A model generated the notes under the pieces. It saw only the letters and a list, made by a program, of their open reading frames with translations, made no database searches and was not told where the DNA came from. Of a stretch of 64,000 nt of DNA, positions 54,341 through 64,000 are shown piece by piece; position 1 is the first letter of the stretch; the number at the start of each line of letters is the position of its first letter. The position numbers and the translations under genes are program-made. Location of the stretch: the NCBI GenBank assembly GCA_008828725.1, contig MEHQ01000488.1, forward strand, positions 101,095 through 165,094, read 5' to 3'. This DNA is from Saccharina japonica (lineage: Eukaryota; Sar; Phaeophyceae; Laminariales; Laminariaceae).

Positions 54341-57300
54341 GCGCCATCATATACTACATTGTTCGTCTAGTAGTGGTGGCGGGTGGGACGCGTGCTACGA
54401 ATGATGTAGCATTTTTAAGCCATTGTTGTTTCTGAATGGCGAAGTTCCTTAAACCAAACTCATCGGAGTGTCACCTTACCTTGGCAATGTAACGTTTTGG
54501 GATGTCTAGAACATGGGAGGTTTCATCAGGTTGAACTTCCAGTTTTATCAAAAATTACGTTTCAGGGTGGGGAGCAGAGCCGCTCGTGTGAGGTGCCTTA
54601 GAAAAAACATGGCGCACCTCTACCGTAGCACGTGTCGTGTGCCAGATACCTCATAATACTTTGTAGATGCTATTAACACATGGCCATTATATCCGTCCCG
54701 CGAAAATCCTCCTTTGTGCACCACAGCCGCGTGCCATTTCCTTTACATATTTGAAGGTATACTGTCATACTCTACGCCGGCATATACATCTAGAGCAAAA
54801 GGGAACTCGAACGTCATCTCGCATATGATAAACACTGCGATAACAAAACTGTTGACGTACGACTGAACGGCGCGCCCATACGCATCGACGGAGTGCTAAG
54901 GCCTGAACACAGCATATAGGTCCGAATACGTAAAACAGGCGCAACGTCCTGCCCGCGCTGGACGTGGGAATAACTGCGTTTTAGGCACGACTAGTCCTTG
55001 GACTCCGTCCTTAACCTGGCCGATTGCACCTCCTGTTTATTTTCCAGTGCACGGGCGAAGGGCAAGTTACTTGTATTTTAGTAAAGTAGAAAACACAGAA
55101 CAGTAGGCGTCGCTGGTCGCCCACTATATGAAATTAAACCGGTTCAGCTCGAATACGAATGACCTCCTATACAACGAAACCCCCATTCTATAAGACAGCC
55201 AAAGACAATACCAACTTCGCCGCAAAGAACAACATGCGGCATAGCAGAAAAAAAATAACCCAAATGGCGATAGAACACGCAAACGAAGTATAATGTATGA
55301 TCATTGCAGAGTACTATTAGAAGATGAAACGTTTGCGCCATATATACGAATGGTAAGAAAGTGTGAAGCAGAAGGTACGTGAAGTCGAGACACAGTACAC
55401 AACAAACTAGGAATACCAAGATACACAAGGAGAAAGACGTACGGGTACTCGTAGGAATAATGTAAGATCGGCAACAGCAAGGTATGTGTGGGAATCTTCA
55501 TGTTGCCGGCACCGGCTTCAAGTATATATAGTGCTGTAACGACAACACGAGGTATAATCCAAGCAATATCAATATTTTATCTATGCAAACCCTGAAGTAA
55601 ACTACCACGACCACTCGGACGGTTGCGACACAAACCTGCGTTGGGCTGTGGCGTATGCGGGAGGAGGAAGGACGTCGAGTCCAAGGTATTCATCGAACGA
55701 TATTGTCGTCATGGTTCATCGCGTGCGCCCTCCGCCCGCCGCCGGTGGTGAATTGGAAGAAAGGGTGCCACAATTTGTATATGTTCAAACCGAGAAGCGA
55801 GAAGGACCGAGGAGACAGCATGAGCGCAAACCGTTCATTCGTGACAACACCGCACCAACATGTGTTCCATTCGATACTTAAACACGGTGGCGACAAGACA
55901 GGCTCTAACATATCTAGAAGAAGGTGTATGAAATGTACGAGAGAGGTGTTTGCATCGCACGAAAGATAGTGTATGGATCGTATGATATCTGTCAGGAGGC
56001 GAGACGTGGTTGGTACAAAAGTCAAGCACACAACACATGCCACACATGAAGTGCTGCCGCGTGCAGCAGTAGACCATTGTAGAAATAATCGTAAAGTATT
56101 ACAACTGGTAACACACTTGCTAAGGAAATTATTACAAGCACCCTACCGGCCTATCAGGCGTGGGCGGAACGGAACCCTTGCTGCCTATTGTCGCTACTGC
56201 AAATCAAATCTTGGCGGCTGTCTTTAAGCTTGGTTCATAGTTATCGCCGCTGAGGTATCCCAAGCAACAGCATTCAACAAGACCCTCTCTTATAGCGGGT
56301 GCATCCACTCGGCACGGCAATACCGGTGCAACGACAGTTCTCGTGCTGCTGTATACCATATATATGCATGTAATTTATCGCGGCTGGTCTACCGGAACGT
56401 GGCACTGTAGCAGTAGTAGCTGCTGCTGTCTATCCACCGCACACGTGCCTGCTCAGCCATGTACTACAGAGCCTAGCGAATGGCGCACAACGTACAATGC
56501 GATGCGATACGCTGCTGCTGCTGGGTGAATGTGTAGCTTGTGTCACTGTTTGTACACAACCCCCCCCCCCCGGATGCTGTGTCAGTGATGACGTCTGTGT
56601 TCGTGTATGTCTTACACCTCTCGTTCTCTTCAGTAATAAGGTAAGTCGTTGCCTCTTGTACAGCAGTGTCAAAACTAGGCTGTCGTACATAATAACTCAA
56701 AGGTATACTCGTCCTGCTGAATTATGTACCAAACTAGAAGGGACATTTGGACTACATATTAGCATACGGTCGGTAAATATATATTTAGAGAGTAGTATTT
56801 CCCACGCTTCAAGGTTGGAAGGTACGCCTTTGTCAGTATACAATCGCCGCTTCGACCTATTCGTTTCGAGTAGGGTGGCGGTCATCGACCTCCAATTCGA
56901 GTAGTTTGTCAACGCAGTTTCCCTGGTTGAGAACCTATATTATCCAACTTATCAGTGGCGTAACTTGCAGAGCCCCGGTGAACCGGACACCCTGAACAAA
57001 TCGGGGAACGTTCACACTGCCCCGACCGAACAAACGTTTGTCAAGCATATAGCATCCGCTGCTTTGTGATTCTAGCCACGCACCGTTAAAACATGGCACG
57101 GGTGTCCTGACACTGGGGGGGAAGGGGGCGATCAATCTGGCTATACGCCGTGCACACTATCATGCAAGTTTTACATACTCTTTATCGGCGTTGCAATTCC
57201 AACCTTGTCGAGGTAATATAACTGGGTGAACGTATGCGGTGTGACAGGGAATACGTTTACACTCAATTTCTTTTTTTATCGAGGAGATTGTTTGCGGGAC

Positions 57301-59329
57301 CGGGTTCTGTCCCCTATTATGAATGTCTGTGATATCCATGGGTATCTTCGTATATTGACGAAAAAATGGACTGAGGCATTCACCTGTCAGCATCTCTCTA
57401 TACAGGTCCACTGCACGAGGTAACTTTATGTAAACCTGCTCGTCTTTCCATGGACTTGAGTTTTTGCGTTTCGTAAACTTAATAGCGATGTGAGCCGTGC
57501 GTAAAGGGAAAACACGCGGTGCAAGGGTTACCTATTACACGATTGGAACCAATCGCGCGCCAAGATAACAACATGGCGGAGGGGAGAGATAGTTGATGAG
57601 CAAGTAGGGGTCATACAAAAATTCAACATGGAACGTGTTATCTTACAGTTGCGACGGTTGAGGTTTGAGTTTTGAGAAGCTGTCGGCCGATATTGTCAAC
57701 CACATGTCTATGCGCTGGATTCCTCCCGGATAGTAGGTTATTGGAGTCGGTATGTGGAAGGTGGTACGTAGATACCAGACAAGAGGGTTTGGATTTTCAC
57801 CATGCGGCAACCGAATATAGCAGCAGCAGGGTATTTATTCCGGGTGCCTCAACACCGCACTGGGCGCAGCCCGATCTCAGCACACCTGGGGTATAGGCAT
57901 GAAGCACCCCAATCCTCCCCGAAAAATCGCCTTACCTGCAAGACAATTCGCGAGAAATCGATAGTATCGTTCAAGGTATATATCTATGTAGCCGCACCCA
58001 CCGCGGTGCGGCACACCATTTTTATGAAAAAAATGTCCACTCCGGCCTAACGACTCGCGACTCACTGTCGCCGCTGGGTTGGGCATGTGCGGACAGGGCC
58101 ATGAATATCGCGGCTCTCGCGCTCAGCGCGTGATGGGCGAAACGCATTGCAGAGAGACCTAGGGCGCCCAACCGGTTGCATAAAATTAGAAGAAAAACGG
58201 AAACGCAAATGTGTGAATGCCTTGTTTAATCAAACGCCACTCTCAAAGGGGAATCAGGATATCGGAAGAAGAGAGCGTACTGCGCAAACTACGACGTTAG
58301 TCGCCGAGTTTCTCCCGAGACAACGGTTCGCTTGCAACACGGTTCGCCTTGAGACCGCATGTTCGTATTGCGTTCGCATGTCAAACGATCCCACCGTGGA
58401 CACACTCGAAAGGGCACACCTTACGGCATACGATGTTTTAGTGTTTCGATTAGAACAAATTGCGACCTACCACGTATCATCTTGTATGAATTCGCGTATA
58501 TTTCGACCGTCCGCAGCGCCCTAGGTGGCCACAGCATAGTGTAGACACCAAACAGGAGCTCCGAAACGATCAAAATCTTGCTGCGAAGTACTTTCGTTTC
58601 GTGATGCAAACACAGCGATGCCTGGACTCCCTCGCAGATTCAAGGGCCCCAATACCTCCTAGTGACTAACGAGCACGCAATACGTTGGTAGGTCAGAGGT
58701 ATGAGCATTAGAACTGGAACTATGCCGTGTTTCGTAAGGAGTGCTGATAGGGTGTTATTTTACAAGAAATCGTATTGCTGCTATAACAAAGACGAAAACA
58801 TATATATATATATCCAACACTCGTTTGCCGGTCCAAATCAGGCCAACTCCCAAATTTGATTTTAATTTTTCTCAGAAAAAGATACCGTGGGACCTCCTCG
58901 GTTTTCTCGGCCAATTAAAATTGAATGTACTACTGTACCCCAAAACCCAAATATTTGGTGGTGGTGCATGTTTAGACCAATGAAAAACGAATTTGTTTTT
59001 TTTCTCTTTTCCAAATTGAATGTTTTTCTATATTCGGTAAAATGGGCCCTCACCTCGTTATGCACGCACGGAGGGAATATACTGGCCTATGAGAAGCGCC
59101 CGGCTGGACGCAACGAACGTTCATCGGTGAGTGCGACAAGCATCTAACACCCGACCAGACTGAACCAAACTGTACTCGTACTTTTGGCAAGCGGCTTAAC
59201 AGCCGGCAAATGCGATGGCCTGTGACAAGAGCTTTTCTGTGCGGGGAGCAAAATGCCAACCCGAATAGGATGTACGTATATATATATATATATTTATCCC
59301 TCTCATTTATTGTATTCGGTCTACCTTTC
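54341..59329. other. Long interval without recognisable gene
   Basis: Only short frames without family features, for example 135 codons at 56497-56904 and 125 codons at 58147-58524. Small landmarks: a C run at about 56562, a TA run at about 58800 and a TA run at about 59277. I see no transposon protein, rRNA or tRNA here. Spliced host genes with short exons could be missed. Confidence 0.5.
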
Positions 59330-59440
59330 TCTCTCTTTAGTCGCAACGTCCTAACTCAGATCCACGGTCACACATTATATTGGCTCCTTTCCCTCCTCCC
59401 TACTACGGTTCGTGCCTTTATTGTGGCGGAGACACTCCAG
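59330..59440 (-). repeat. SINE body fragment, copy d
   Basis: Words taactcagatccacggtcaca, ggctcctttccctcctccc and tactacggttcgtgcc match the SINE body at 33120-33200. The tRNA-like head is missing. Confidence 0.65.
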
Positions 59441-60313
59441 CCCTTCATTTCCTGGGCGACTCGTATCGAATTCAATGTATATGACGGATTTGACAGACTA
59501 TTGATAGCACCGCTTTCGTTGCCGGTGCATGCAGGTGGCACTTAGGATTCTCACGTATGTACCGTGTCACCGATGGCTGTATCTATATTGAATATACCGA
59601 CCTTCCTATCAGCGGTATTACAGCAGTAACAACGAAATTGGTGAGGAAACGGCCTTCTTCGCGACTACTCCCTGATACTTCCGTTTGCTTTTAGTTTTGC
59701 TAATAAACTTAGAAGGTCGACCAACGTTAGACTCGAACGCCGGAATTAAGTTCGTAAAAGCATTCGAGGGTACCACTATTAACATTAAGAATACCAACGG
59801 GGCTATATACACCGCCTATCCTACGTATGAAACCCTCCCTTCCCTCGCCGCCTAACCTCAACAACTTCCTGTTGACCCCGATATCATCGTATCAGAGTCA
59901 TCACCGGTCTATATCCTTCGCGAAATCGTATAACACTAGCAACGCATGCTATCTCAGCACGAAACCGGAAAGCACCAGCAACCAGCAATGCATGCGATCT
60001 CAGCGCAACAAACAGCTTACACGTATTGTTAAACGAAGTACTTGATTGAGCACTTGACACAAACGTTTCATTAAACTAAACACCGAAAAATCAAGCAAAA
60101 ACAGAAAATTAAGATTTCTCCTGTCAAGCTCTTGACCGAAAGTTTCATTGCACACCCCCCCCCCCCAATTTGGTTGTTGGGTTTGTTGGTTGGTTTGTTT
60201 TTATTTTTGTTTCTGGTTGTTTATTTGTGGGAATAAAACACTAGGGATCAGGGCACTTACTATTAGTAGTGGTTCGGTCTTTGTTGAGCGCAGCGCAACA
60301 TGCGACGCAACGT
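59441..60313. other. No recognisable gene
   Basis: No coding signal. A C run lies at about 60157 and a T/G-rich stretch follows it. Confidence 0.45.
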
Positions 60314-60428
60314 GTGTTGCGCGCAGCGCAACACGCCTGCGGCGTGTGTTGCGCGCCGAGGGCGCGCAAGCCCCCCGCAGGGACTCCCCGGGAAGGCCCC
60401 TCGGGAGGGCCCCACGGGAGAGCTCCCG
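60314..60428. repeat. Cluster of GC-rich perfect hairpins
   Basis: GTGTTGCGC-gca-GCGCAACAC (60314-60334), ACGCC-tgc-GGCGT (60333-60345), TTGCGCGCC-gag-GGCGCGCAA (60349-60369), CCTC-gg-GAGG (about 60399-60408) and CGGGAG-ag-CTCCCG (60415-60428) follow each other almost without gap. A related TGTTGCGC...GCGCAACA pair is at 60991-61016. Confidence 0.85.
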
Positions 60429-62067
60429 GAGGGCCCCAGGAGCCCCCCCGGACTTTTTTGTTTGGTTTGGTTTGTACAATTTTTATTATATCATACTATA
60501 TCAATAATAGGAGCATACACCTACCACGGCAGTAGCCCAGCAGAAGGGCACCAAGAGGGAGGAATATAGCCAGAGCCCACACCACCTCGCGCTCGCTGAC
60601 ATTGTTCACCGTGGCCCGCGAAGCCCGCGATATGCGCGAATAAAACACATCATAACTAAGTAAAAAGCGTTTTGTATTCTTTGGCTACGGCGAATATAAA
60701 AAAGTACCTCAAAAAGAATAAGAGCTTACGGCGAATAGCAAAATTAAAGGTGCCTACTTTTTTTGTTTTCGACTATGGCGAATAGGACAAGGGGCCTGAA
60801 AGATGTTAAATTACGACTAATAATTAAGAAAAAAAGACCCCCCACACAATTTATCACCTCCGGCGAAAAGTATACGCGAAACAAAAAAATTAACCTGCGG
60901 CGAAAAATATTGCGCGCCCAAAAACGCGTGTCGCGCTGCTCGCAACCAGCCTCGTGACGACTGTTGCGGAAAACGGTTAGTTCGGCCAAATGTTGCGCCA
61001 GCGCAATAGCGCAACACCTAATTAATGCCTTGCTGGGGATTAGGCTGGAAGCAAATTACCACTTGTAAATAATATACTACAACCCTTGCATACTGACTGA
61101 ACTCGCCTGATCCCCGCTTAAATCAGTCTCATCCGACCCCACTGGCTTGCCATCTCGTGGTTCAACCAGAGAAGGCTCCGATCTCCAGGCTAGAATCTCT
61201 GACCAGCATGAGAACCAAAACAGCTCCGATTGCCTTCTGCAATCAGTCCCATGTCACGACCTTCGTATACGCCTCAGCATTTTCCTGGTATCCAAACTGG
61301 GCAGTATACGACGATGATTTTTCTACAACATTGTGCAGCACGAGTGTATATCTTTCAAACACCCAGCCACATCCATATCCTCCAGATGCAACATAAACCG
61401 ACTACGACGTACGAGCGAGGACTACAATCCCGTCTCCTTCTTAACCTTGTCCTCGAGATCAATCGCGCCGACTCATTTTATCGTCAACTTTCTAGTTTCC
61501 CACTCTGAACTGAAACCAGCTTCGTATCGATGTCTTGCAACTTTGGCCCACCCTGGTATTAAGTAGTAAACAGAGTGTTTGCCTACTCAAAAGCAATAAC
61601 CGCAAAAGTGAGAAGTTGATTCGATAACCCTGGAATAGCCCAACAGTTTTTGACCCAACAATTTCCAACCAGCGATAGTCGATAGTGGATGATACTGAAA
61701 CGTTTGATGAACACAATAACCCAAAAACCCGGTTTTGAACTGAAAATAAAAAACAGCCTTATCATTTAAGCAAAAACGCGACGAACGAAATCAAAGCCTA
61801 TAATATCCCCTGTTTTTTCATCGAACATTTTTCGATCAAACTGGTACCAGAGTACGTATATACGTATCCAACGATATGTCATATATATGTTTATAATCTA
61901 CGTGGCACATGACAGAAAAGCATATCAAAGACAAGAAAACCTCGATCGATTTGTTGCATTCTGGTTATCGTCCTGTGTATGCTATCATGGTGCGTCCCCC
62001 GGTTAGTCAACATGTCACCAGGTATCGTACCTGTGGATAAAACAAGTACCTGGTGCAATTCTGTTTT
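60429..62067. other. No recognisable gene; GGCGAA words
   Basis: Between about 60686 and 60902 the word (a/t/c)GGCGAA(a/t)A recurs five times in AT-rich sequence. Otherwise nothing assignable. Confidence 0.45.
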
Positions 62068-62262
62068 TTTTGTTCGGCTCGTGCCGTTGTGTGCTCGTAC
62101 CCGGTACGTTGGCATTTCACTTACTTTACCCATGCATTTGCGTTTATTTTGTTTTGGTAGTTCTCCGCCTCACAGTCTGTGACCACATGATTATTAATAC
62201 TATCTCTCTATGATTAGGAACCAGGACAGACAATGGGTGTATTGATGATGTAGTTGGGTGAA
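62068..62262 (-). repeat. Dispersed repeat R4, inverted copy 3
   Basis: Reverse complement follows 33657-33855: gttcggctcgtg, ctcgtacccggtacgt, cacagtctgtg, ggacagacaatgggtgta. Diverged with indels. Confidence 0.7.
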
Positions 62263-62580
62263 AATAACGAGTTTGATTTACGCGGCTACTAATATTTTCA
62301 ATATGAAATGGTGCTGCATAATAGATCACCTCGTGCAAGGGGTTGTCTCGGTCACGCGGGGCAGTGTGTGAACACCCGGGAAGTTGCCATAAGGCCAGAG
62401 AGAAGAGGTTGATTTTGATGTGTATTATAAACCACCAACGTGAAGTGACCGAAGTCAAGTGAAGTCAAGGGGGCAAAGGGGGCGCCATCATTTCGTCCCA
62501 GTATCCAGATCAAATTTATACCTTAAACCATTCGGGAAAAAACAAATCCCGCCGCAATCACCAGTTACACAAATCCACAC
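62263..62580. other. No recognisable gene
   Basis: Nothing assignable apart from the phrase aagtgaccgaagtcaagtgaagtcaag near 62440. Confidence 0.45.
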
Positions 62581-62636
62581 GTATGTATGTATGTATGTAT
62601 GTATGTATGTATGTATGTATGTATGTATGTATGTAT
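62581..62636. repeat. (GTAT)n microsatellite
   Basis: About 13 perfect tetranucleotide units. Confidence 0.95.
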
Positions 62637-62877
62637 CCACACTCAGACACATCAGATATATTAACATGTTTGCGACTAATCACGAATTTATGACGAACGG
62701 TTGTCACCAACACTGCACACACGCCACGCACCACAGATAACAGCAAACAGTGTGCACATCACTGACCGCCTACTCCTGCCGATGCTGTTGGTTGAGGCCC
62801 GCACATTCGGTACTGCTTCTGCCCCCCCCTGGTACGTATTTGTGGGCCTTTCGCGCTTTTACCGCTGACTCATCCCA

Positions 62878-62965
62878 CGGTACGAATACGGTACGGATGT
62901 ACGGTACGAATACGGTACGTATACGGTACGAATGCGGTACGAATGCGGTACGAATACGAGTAGGG
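62878..62965. repeat. CGGTACGAAT minisatellite
   Basis: Eight or so degenerate 10-11-bp units (cggtacgaat, cggtacgtat, gcggtacgaat). Confidence 0.85.
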
Positions 62966-63603
62966 ATGTGGCACGTTTTGCATAATTAGGCAATATGTTC
63001 TGCCGTTTGAGCTCTTCAAGTGCACAGACAATTACCAGCAGCGTAATAAGAATAGTATATGATCCTCGTGCACTATAATATCCTCTACATATATGTATCT
63101 TGTGTGAAACCCACTTCATCCACGAGCTCCGGAAACAAGGCACCAGCCTCTACTACTGCTGCCGCTGCTGCTGCTGTGGCATCGCTCTCTACTGTTTGTG
63201 CTGCTGATGAGGCCACCGCCGAGATGTTTGGGTGTGGCCCTTTCGGCGTGTTGAGGGGTTGTGGATGTCGCGCGGAGCGAGTCTGGCTAATAATGGAGTC
63301 ACAGCGGTCATGAGTTTTGAGGCAAGGTTTCCACCGAGTACGCCGACGGGCTTTGTTTTTGGAAATGATGGGTCGTACGATGCGATGATAGAGGTACGTA
63401 TATCATAGCACTTTTTGGCGTGATATATACGACGATAATAGAGGTATATATGGCACTTTTGGGCAGCTTTGTTTTGCTGAACGATCGGATTTCTCAACCC
63501 GAAATCGGGGGATCTTCATTATTGTGTTGCACTACTACAGCAGTTTGCTCATCGGATACTTAAGGGGCCCCTTCGGTATTGAAAAAAAAGAGGAATTGAG
63601 TCA
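62966..63603. other. No recognisable gene
   Basis: A GCT/CTG-rich patch at about 63155-63180; nothing else. Confidence 0.45.
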
Positions 63604-63990
63604 GGGGCGTCCAATTTTTTGTTTTGTCGACACCTCACTATCTAAAAAGGTCAGAATGGATAAACAATCGGAGCACTGTGATCCCTGGACGATTTGGCAC
63701 AAGACAAGTTTTTTTTCAGCTTTTGTTTTTCAATTTTTCCAAAAACCAATAACTTGGTTTTAAAAACCCACCCCTCCGGGGCTCAGGGGAGGGGGTCTAG
63801 GGGCGTCCGAAAATTATTTTGTCGACATCTAACTATCTAAAAAGGTCAGAATGGAAAAACAATCGGAGCACTGTGATTCCTGGACGATTTAGCACACAAA
63901 ACAAGTATTTTCAGCTTTAGATTTTCAATAAAATAAAACCAATAACTTGGTTTAAAGACACCTCCATCCGAGGCTCAGGGGAGCGGGGGG
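63604..63990. repeat. ~198-bp tandem duplication at the window end
   Basis: First unit from ggggcgtccaatttttt (about 63604), second from ggggcgtccgaaaatta (about 63802). Both contain tctaaaaaggtcagaatgga, caatcggagcactgtgat and ccaataacttggttt. The window ends in a G run. Confidence 0.85.
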
Positions 63991-64000
63991 GGGGGGGGGG

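Noticed and set aside
56497-56904. 135-codon plus-strand frame with a gtaagt word as a spliced gene
   Set aside because: No family resemblance, and one donor-like word alone is not evidence of splicing.

Overview
This window reads as repeat-dominated nuclear DNA from a eukaryote, most plausibly an alga or other protist. The evidence is a mix of a Ty3-type LTR retrotransposon family, a tyrosine-recombinase (DIRS/Ngaro-like) retrotransposon, a non-LTR (LINE) fragment, a tRNA-headed SINE-like family, many satellites, and no bacterial gene organisation. The species cannot be named from the sequence. I found no confident host housekeeping gene. The only gene that might be non-transposon is a small secreted cysteine-rich ORF (22173-22577, minus), and it too sits in a duplicated block next to LTRs. 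Single N positions at 5966, 35232 and 48147 look like assembly joins.

Region 1-25.3 kb is a graveyard of one Ty3-like family on the minus strand: LTRs at 2615-3104, 14823-14981 (partial), 15321-15810, 24267-24734 and 24904-25337, a truncated pol copy at 3488-5965, and a longer copy at 16150-21654. In the longer copy the order on the coding strand is Gag-like tail, aspartic protease, reverse transcriptase, a 637-residue open frame holding a C5-cytosine DNA methyltransferase-like domain, integrase, chromodomain-like domain, and a small YxDGDWEEL C-terminal domain. The RNase H appears deleted. The methyltransferase domain keeps recognisable motifs I, IV, VI, VIII, IX and X with a conserved Cys and Glu but an unusual motif IV, and the truncated copy carries the same domain. 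This retroelement-borne methyltransferase is the main find of the window.

Between these lie an exact 809-bp duplication (5967-6775 = 7746-8554), a higher-order 40-40-30 bp satellite (8959-9437), a SINE copy (about 9722-10231), diverged tandem repeats (11225-12215), and two copies of a segment with a 29-bp minisatellite and the cysteine-rich ORF (13425-14800 and 21635-22745).

Region 28.4-42.1 kb is a tandem duplication of about 5.5 kb (28911-34368 and 35234-40690). Each half carries a dead tyrosine-recombinase retrotransposon (gag with CCCH finger, RT, RNase H, YR; minus strand), a SINE, a (GTT)n tract and the 3' end of a LINE. An 11-bp CCATGG minisatellite and an assembly gap separate the halves. 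The LINE RT is preserved only in the right half.

Region 43-64 kb has no recognisable genes and is mostly repeats: a duplicated segment with ordered splice-donor-like motifs, ~100-bp GC-rich tandem units, a TAC microsatellite, and two adjacent 2.7-2.9 kb blocks (48384-53935) built from ~215-bp units that each can form up to four successive hairpins. Further on are a cluster of GC-rich hairpins (60314-60428), a dispersed inverted repeat copy, microsatellites, and a terminal ~198-bp tandem duplication.
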